A stretch of DNA of 64,000 nucleotides from Pegoplata infirma. Lineage: Eukaryota > Arthropoda > Insecta > Diptera > Anthomyiidae. Both the position numbers and the translations under genes were made by a program. The stretch lies in NCBI GenBank assembly GCA_963921195.1, contig OY992540.1, positions 57,854,844-57,918,843 on the forward strand, read 5' to 3'. Below, piece after piece: positions 58,838 through 64,000 of the stretch. The notes below the pieces were generated by a model that was not told where the DNA came from, ran no database searches, and saw only the letters and a program-made list of their open reading frames with translations. Position 1 is the first letter of the stretch, and each line of letters opens with the position of its first letter.

Positions 58838-59385
58838 TTGTTTAAATAGTAATCAAATTAAAACGGAATGCAACATTATCTCATAAATTTACATTCCTGT
58901 AGAGTTTTGTATGGGCTATCGATTAAATTTTTTTTGGAAAATTTTCAGAACCCGTTCTGAAATTTTCCATTTTTTAAAAACGTCAATTTATCAAAAATTC
59001 GGCCACTTTTTTTTAAAGTTGAGATATGAGTTTTTGGTTTTTTTTTTTTTGAGAAAATCGCATTTGAATATAAAATTTCATAACAATTTTGTAATTTGCT
59101 TGTATTTTCTTGTTTCAACATACATCCCATTTGAATTTTGAATTTCATAGCAATTTAGTAATTTGCATGTGTTTTCTTGTTTTAACATAGCGAATGAGTA
59201 TTAAATATTTGCATAAATGTTACTCATACGTTATGTTAAAACAATTAGGCACAAGCAAATTACTAAATTGATATGAAATCAAAAATTCAAATGCGATTTT
59301 CTCGAAAAAAAAACGAAAAACACATATCTGAATTTTTTTGTGTGGATAGACAAAACATCTAAACTTAAAAAAAAAATTTAAAAAA
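58838..59385 (+). mobile_element. Palindromic element A, copy 9 (truncated both sides)
   Basis: From CCTTGTTTAAATAGTAATC through ACCCGTTCTGAAATTTTCC and the central hairpin (about 59170-59235) to TGTGTGGATAGACAAAACATC, the start of the right arm. Both termini are lost. Confidence 0.7.
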
Positions 59386-59386
59386 T

Positions 59387-59417
59387 AAACTTATCCCCGA
59401 ATCTCGGGGATAAGTTC
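59387..59417. other. Perfect 13-bp stem, 3-base loop
   Basis: AACTTATCCCCGA, loop ATC, TCGGGGATAAGTT. It lies exactly at the junction of the truncated A9 and the reverse-transcriptase fragment. No T run follows in a way that suggests a terminator, and eukaryotic genes do not use one. Confidence 0.8.
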
Positions 59418-59429
59418 AAACAATGCTTA

Positions 59430-59629
59430 ATAAATATTCCGGGTGTCCCATACAAAAATCCAAAAAAAAGTGCCATATATGAACCAGCCTAACGTATAGT
59501 GCGGTCACCGAGAAAGCTTGAAATAAATCAAGAGAAATCATCACCGACACCAAATGCATTAAGTTTTGACACAAGTGCGTCGTGCCGCACACGATCAAAT
59601 GCCTTGGAAATTTTAAAACAGGCCAAAAA
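59430..59629 (-). pseudogene. Non-LTR retrotransposon reverse-transcriptase fragment
   Basis: Minus-strand translation from 59629 reads FLACFKISKAFDRVRHDALV and goes on through SKLNAFGVGDDFS, a stop, FISSFLGDRTIR, a stop and AGSYM. This is the motif-A region of non-LTR reverse transcriptases (usual form LDISKAFDRVxHxxLLxKL, then a stretch ending in SFLxxRxxxV). The catalytic first Asp of that motif is Lys here, and two in-frame stops follow, so it is dead. Its place in the Jockey, I or CR1 groups cannot be settled from 60 residues. 5' and 3' parts are missing. Confidence 0.75.
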
Positions 59630-61195
59630 CCTAGTATAGGTTGTTTAACATGGCCAAATAAAGTAATGAAAGTAAAAGTTGTGCTGGGATTTTAAAAAGC
59701 AACAAAATTCCAAAAAAATATTTTTGCCTATTTTAAAAATAGTTCTTGTAAGGATTTACAAAAATTTACATAAATTTCAGGAGTTAGCTTTTTTCTTTTA
59801 TTTGTTTACTGATTTCAGTTAAATAATTTTAAGCAAAATTTTTGATAACTTTTTGCTACCTTTACAGTTTTTTTAAAGTGTAGGTTCAAGTCTCTTCACT
59901 GGTAATTAAAATTAAAGAATGTAGCATTTTGGCGGTTATTAGCAAAAAATTTAAATATACATTTAACATTTTTAAACCAAAACCGCTTTCTCCATTTTGA
60001 ATAACATCACCAGTCACAATCAATGACAATTAAGAACTCATGAGTTTCAAAAAATTATAATATCAACTATTAAAGAGTGTTGCAGCCAATTACTATTATT
60101 ATTATATTTAATTACTTACAGCAGCATTAAAAATTTTTGTTTTTCAAAATTTTATTTAAATTCTAAAATATTCCCATGCTCTACATAACTAAGTCGTCAT
60201 CGGTAAATTATAGTTTTTGAAAATACTTTGAAATTACCGCAAAAATAAAAAAAAAATACCTTCAAATAACTTTAAAATACACCAGCTTTTAAATTTCAAT
60301 AATCATTAACTTTAAATTTCAGTTTCTTAAAAAAAAAAAATGAAAAACGAAAAAGTTAAAAATAAAACAATAAAGATCTCTTTACCCCAAATGACTCCAT
60401 TAACAATAATGATGATAATGAAAAAGACCAGTAAAGACTGAAATAAAATGTTAAAACCAAAAAAAAAAAGAAACGAAACCCAAAATCAAACCCAACATTA
60501 CGATTAATGTAAACGTATTGTACAATTATCTAAATACTATTTATTTTCAAAGTATTTCAAGACATTGTCTAAACCACTACTGCTGCTACACAAAAAGCGA
60601 AAGTGTTTAAAAGACCGAGTGAAATGAATAAGAGGGGGTTTGCAATTTTGCACCACTAACAGAAAAACAGAAATAGCCAAAGTTAAATAAAAGGAAAACA
60701 ATGAATCCCAGAGGACATTCATACATACAAAACTTAGATGAAAAAAATAAATAAAAGGTAGGCGGACAGACAGACAGACAACCGCAACTAAAACAATAAA
60801 ATTCAATGCTAAAATACTCCAAACACACTTAAGGCTATTTTTATGCTTATCAAATGTTGTATATAGAAAATTGTATAACTTTATATTGAAAATACAATCA
60901 AATATCATCAAAACTAAAGATGTAGTGGTGTAACAATAATAAACAGCAACATAATGGTTTTTAATAAGATCTACACCATTTTAATGGGGATTTGAGAAAA
61001 TAGGATTTTTTTAAATGATTTTGCAATATATTTTAGCTATGTCTGGCGGTACTTTGAAGGATGCATCAAATTTAGCCTTTTGGCGAATTTCGTTCCGGCT
61101 CACCGACCGAAATAATCAGCTTTTTTAATATCCCGGGTACAGGACTTTGAACTTTTTCTACCAGAAAAATATTTATTTTATCTATCGCATCTATC
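59630..61195. other. Transposon-poor sequence, no gene supported
   Basis: From 60300 to 60960 the plus strand is A-rich with many AAC, AAAACC and ACCAAAAA strings, like fly leader or trailer sequence, and no repeat was recognised. A GGACAGACAGACAGACAACCG tract lies at 60773. The 124-codon minus frame at 60537-60911 reads mostly F, L and C and is unsupported. From 61000 a patch (CTATGTCTGGCGGTACTTTG, CGTTCCGGCTCACCGACCG) is unassigned. Confidence 0.4.
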
Positions 61196-61332
61196 AATAC
61201 CCTCTACAAAGCCCTTTTTAAAGGATAGTAAATTTTTTAACGTAAAAAAGTCCACAATTTTGATAATAAATATTTTATTTGGAGTAAAAAACTTTTTTTT
61301 GTCATTTTTGTAAAAAAAAAGATAAATGACTA

Positions 61333-62190
61333 CACTCAAAAAAAAAAAAAAAACTGTAAAGTTAGCAAAAAAGCTTGTAAACCTACAAGAAAATTTGCTG
61401 ATTTTGAACCCACAATTTTTTTGGTAAAGTTAGCAAAAACGTTTTGCTAAAAATTAGTTAACTGAAATTTTTTTTATTTCAACTTAGTTCATACACATCT
61501 GAGAACCCCATTGGGTTCGGACCCGATAGGTCCAGACCCCGATGGGCCTAGACCTAGTTGGGTTCCTTAAAAATCGTCATAGTTTTTGATCCAAAATTTG
61601 TGTCCGTTTCGCTCTACCTTGCTTAGTTTTTGAGATACGTGATTATAGGGGACCACTGAGGTCTTGAGAATAAAAAAACTCGATAACTTCAAAATATTAC
61701 TCGGAGAGCTTTTGACTATTTTGCTTGTTCTACGTGTTGAGAGCTACAAAAACGCTTTTGGACTTTTTGTTGTGTCGGCAAAATTTACCGAGATATGAGC
61801 ATTTTAAAATTTTCGGGAATGCTAACTTTTTTGGATCCAAAGTTATGTGAAGAGGACCGGCGATACTATGGAGATTCTAAGAACCAAAAATGGCCTCCAT
61901 TTTGCTCTATCTGGCTTAGTTTCCGAGATAGCGCCATTTTATGTTTTCTGAAAATAAAAAAAAAATTTACCATTTATTTTGCTAATATTAGTAAAATATC
62001 TTGTAAAAATGTAGTCAACTCAATTTCAAATTTAGCAAAAGAAATTAGTTCAAAGTTTGTTTAAAATTGCTAATGTGCTAAATGAAGTTTACAAGACTTT
62101 TTTGCTAACATGCTAAAAATTTGCTAAAAGTTAGCTAACTAGCGTTAGCAAAAAAAAATTAGTAAATCTACTAACGTATTTTTTTGAGTG
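61333..62190. mobile_element. TA-flanked element I, 858 bp, nested in HINE 10
   Basis: Ends CACTCAAAAAAA and inverse TTTTTTTGAGTG with TA on both sides (61331-61332, 62191-62192). Subterminal AGTTAGCAAAA and TTTTGCTAAC pieces occur at both ends. The middle (61500-61960) is less AT-rich, with GTTCGGACCCGATAGGTCC and GGTCCAGACCCCGATGGGCC, and reads through in one frame for 89 codons (61795-62064) without a recognisable product. Confidence 0.65.
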
Positions 62191-62723
62191 TACTATTTTT
62201 TAGTGTAAAATTTTTTTGGAGTGTAAATTTTTTTCGAGTAAAAATATTTCTGAGTGACAAAAAATACTTTGTAAAGTAATTTTGTGGCTTACCAATGTTT
62301 TTAAAGCTCGTTTTTTTACACGTGAGTTTAAGAAGAAACCAATCTGAAATTTACGGTTTTGCTAATAACTTTTGAACTACTGAACTAATTTGGCTGAAAC
62401 TCAATACGAAACAGACCAGGGGAATGAAAAACACATGTGCCAAGCTTCAGCACTCTCAGATTTGTATTTCGAAAGTTAGCGTGTTTTTTTATCTCGTAAA
62501 TTCGCGAAAACCACTTGCCGAAATTCAATCTTTTGATTATAACTTTTGAACCACTGGACCGATTTCGCGTGATTACAATACCAACTTGACCAGATAAATG
62601 ACCAACATATATGTCCAACTTCAGGAGCCTCCGAAAAGTCTTTCAAAGTAAGCGTGTTTTCAACAGACAAACGGACGGGCATCGCTAGATCGTCTTAAAA
62701 TCGATCAAAGATCATAAATATAT

Positions 62724-63103
62724 TGTCATCTAAAATGCAAAACGCCCTAACTAACAACAAATTCAAAATCGGTATTTTGATAGATTCTGGTGTATTTTAT
62801 TAACATACACGTCCCTACAAAGAATTAGGGTCACATAATAAAAATTAGCGATTTTATAGCCAAAAATTAAAATCATGTGAACTGCAAAATCGCCAATGAA
62901 CGCAACTAGATATACATTTGTTAATCATTCTGTGATAAATTTTAATGCATATTCACAAAACGTCGTCCCCACAAAATTTTAGCCCAATTCAATCAAAATC
63001 AACAAAATTATTAACAAATTAAAAATTTTACTCTATACTGTTTTTTGCGTCTCCTGTAAAATTAATAAAATGTTAGTTAGGGCCTTTTGCATTTTAGGTG
63101 ACC
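62724..63103. mobile_element. Inverted-repeat element K1, nested in HINE 10
   Basis: Left end GTCATCTAAAATGCAAAACG and CCCTAACTAACA; the right end is the inverse (TGTTAGTTAGGGCCTTTTGC, ATTTTAGGTGAC). Around 32 bases pair with two or three mismatches. An ATATAT on each side is compatible with a TSD but uninformative in this context. Superfamily unknown. Confidence 0.65.
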
Positions 63104-63105
63104 AT

Positions 63106-63698
63106 TAGACTGCCCAGAAAAAAACAAAGCTGTTATTTTCTTGGGGAATACCTGCGAATTTTGTTCCTTTTTGTGCAAAAAAATTTCGTTTTTTTTTGGG
63201 ATTTTTAAAATAATATCTAGAGGTCGCGAACTCGCGTTTTATAAAGATTTATTTTTTTTGAGTTTTTTATTATTTTAAATTGTTAAATATGATTAATATG
63301 ATAAAATATTAATAATTTCAGACAAAAAAAAATAAATTAAAAATCAAATATCGCTCATTCCATGAGATGTCTCCCAGCATCTAATAAAATGTTCTTTAAT
63401 TGAGGAACATTTGATTAGATGCTGGGAGACATCTCATGGAATGAGCGATATTTAATTTTTAATTTAATTTTTTTTGTCTGAAATTATTAATATTTTATCA
63501 TAATAATCATATTTAACAATTTAAAATAATAAAAAACTCAAAAAAAAAATAAATCGTTATAAAACGCGAGTTCGCGACCTCTAGATATTATTTTAAAAAT
63601 CCCAAAAAAAAAACCGAAATTTTTTTGCACAAAAAGGAACAAAATTTGCAGGTATCCCCCAAGAAAATAAAAACTTCGCTTTTTTTCTGGGCAGTCTA
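63106..63698. mobile_element. hAT-like near-perfect palindrome K2, 593 bp
   Basis: TIR TAGACTGCCCAGAAAAAAA at both ends; exact 8-bp TSD GTGACCAT at 63098-63105 and 63699-63706. The two 285-base arms are almost identical inverse copies, differing at perhaps a dozen positions, with a centre at about 63402 (loop TTTAATTGAG). It was inserted into the last bases of K1. Non-coding. Confidence 0.9.
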
Positions 63699-63802
63699 GT
63701 GACCATATATACTTTATGGGTTCCTTGACCAATATTTCGATGTGTTACAAGCGGATCGACAAACTTATATATACCCCCTATCACAAGAGTGTAGGGTATA
63801 AA

Positions 63803-64000
63803 AATAAACAAGTAAGAAAATTATAGTCGGTAAGAAGAAATAGTGCAAATTTTTTTTAGAAAAAAGTTTTACTTTTTTAGAAAAAATAGTACATTTTAAG
63901 AAAAAATAATTTTTTTAGGAAAAATGTCAAAAAATACTATTTTAGAAAAAAGTACTTTTTTAGACAAAAAAAAGTATGTTTTTTAGAAAAAAGTACTTTT
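63803..64000. repeat. HINE-like terminus, then a TTTTAGAAAAAAGTAC array
   Basis: ACAAGTAAGAAAATTATAGTCGG at 63808 resembles the reverse-oriented 3' end of a HINE. From about 63840 to the window edge, units of TTTTTTAGAAAAAAGTAC type repeat, related to the array at 21.8-24.0 kb. It runs off the window. Confidence 0.6.

Larger units (their letters stand above)
61196..63802 (-). mobile_element. HINE-like element 10, with three insertions
   Basis: On the minus strand it starts TTTTTATACCCTACACTC (63802-63785) and has GTCGATCCGCTTGTAACAC and AAGGAACCCATAAAGTATA. After removal of inserts K2 and K1 it continues with ATGATCTTTGATCG, AGCGATGCCCGTCCG, the AACTTTTGAACCACT segment and, beyond insert I, TTACTCCAAATAAAATATT, ending near GTAGAGGGTATTG (61196). 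It is closest to element 8. The 3' stem-loop is gone. Confidence 0.6.

Noticed and set aside
60537..60911. 124-codon hydrophobic minus-strand frame
   Set aside because: Reverse of an A-rich tract; no signal peptide pattern or gene context, and the plus strand looks more like leader or trailer sequence.

Overview
This window looks like non-coding DNA from a higher fly, possibly a calyptrate such as a blowfly or house-fly relative. It is very AT-rich. It carries many copies of an element with the DINE-1/HINE layout typical of Diptera: a TTTTATACCCTCC start, a GTCC/GTCT microsatellite, a GGAGGGTATAAAA inverted copy and a 3' stem-loop ending ACTTGTTT. It has no bacterial-type operons, rRNA, functional tRNA or CRISPR. 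The organism is inferred from these repeats only. Coding content is minimal. The one convincing exon is at 19532-19645 on the minus strand: a 38-codon first coding exon opened by an ATG with an in-frame stop upstream, and closed by a CCG|GTAAGT splice donor. Its UTR-like leader runs rightwards towards about 20.3 kb or beyond, so everything left of 19.5 kb would be its first coding intron, if the gene extends that way. A weaker plus-strand candidate (TATA box, then a non-coding exon with donor CACAG|GTGAGT) lies at 54.10-54.35 kb. A dead reverse-transcriptase fragment sits at 59.4-59.6 kb. The rest is a dense, layered mosaic of transposons and minisatellites. (1) hAT-like elements with 8-bp target-site duplications (TSDs): 5233-7652, 28031-30456, 28978-30112, 38308-40158, 42492-42829, 57336-58692 and 63106-63698. 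(2) A long palindromic element (family A, TIR TGAGGCATTCCACACC), nine copies, several used as landing pads by other elements. (3) HINE-like elements, about ten. (4) Short elements flanked by TA with related termini CAC..AAAA (G, H, I, N, O). (5) Degenerate minisatellites: CTATAG units at 5.9-7.3, 37.3-37.6, 48.7-51.7 and 56.1-56.7 kb; TACTTTTT units at 21.8-24.0 and 63.8-64.0 kb; GATGAAAAA units at 35.6-36.3 kb. Layout: 0-5.2 kb inverted S repeats around palindrome A1, then plain AT-rich DNA; 5.2-7.7 kb hAT with minisatellite; 7.7-13.2 kb tandem repeat, HINE, A2 with a tRNA-like element inside, and a U repeat; 13.3-19.4 kb G1, palindrome V, HINE copies and a small MITE; 19.5-21.7 kb the gene start; 21.8-25.8 kb minisatellite interrupted by A4, itself interrupted by N; 25.8-31 kb AT- and pyrimidine-rich DNA, then a four-level nest (HINE > hAT > hAT > C); 32.3-33.8 kb a direct duplication flanking other insertions; 34-38 kb simple repeats and element O; 38.2-42.1 kb a palindrome broken by four insertions; 42.5-47.9 kb small hAT, A7, A8 and fragments; 47.9-52.7 kb element G2 split by element H, which carries a 3-kb minisatellite that changes strand; 52.8-59.6 kb a tandem dimer, the gene-start candidate, HINE, hAT and A9; 61.2-63.8 kb a HINE with three insertions. 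I found no gene cluster or undescribed protein system. The value here is the readable order of transposon insertions and the likely first exon.
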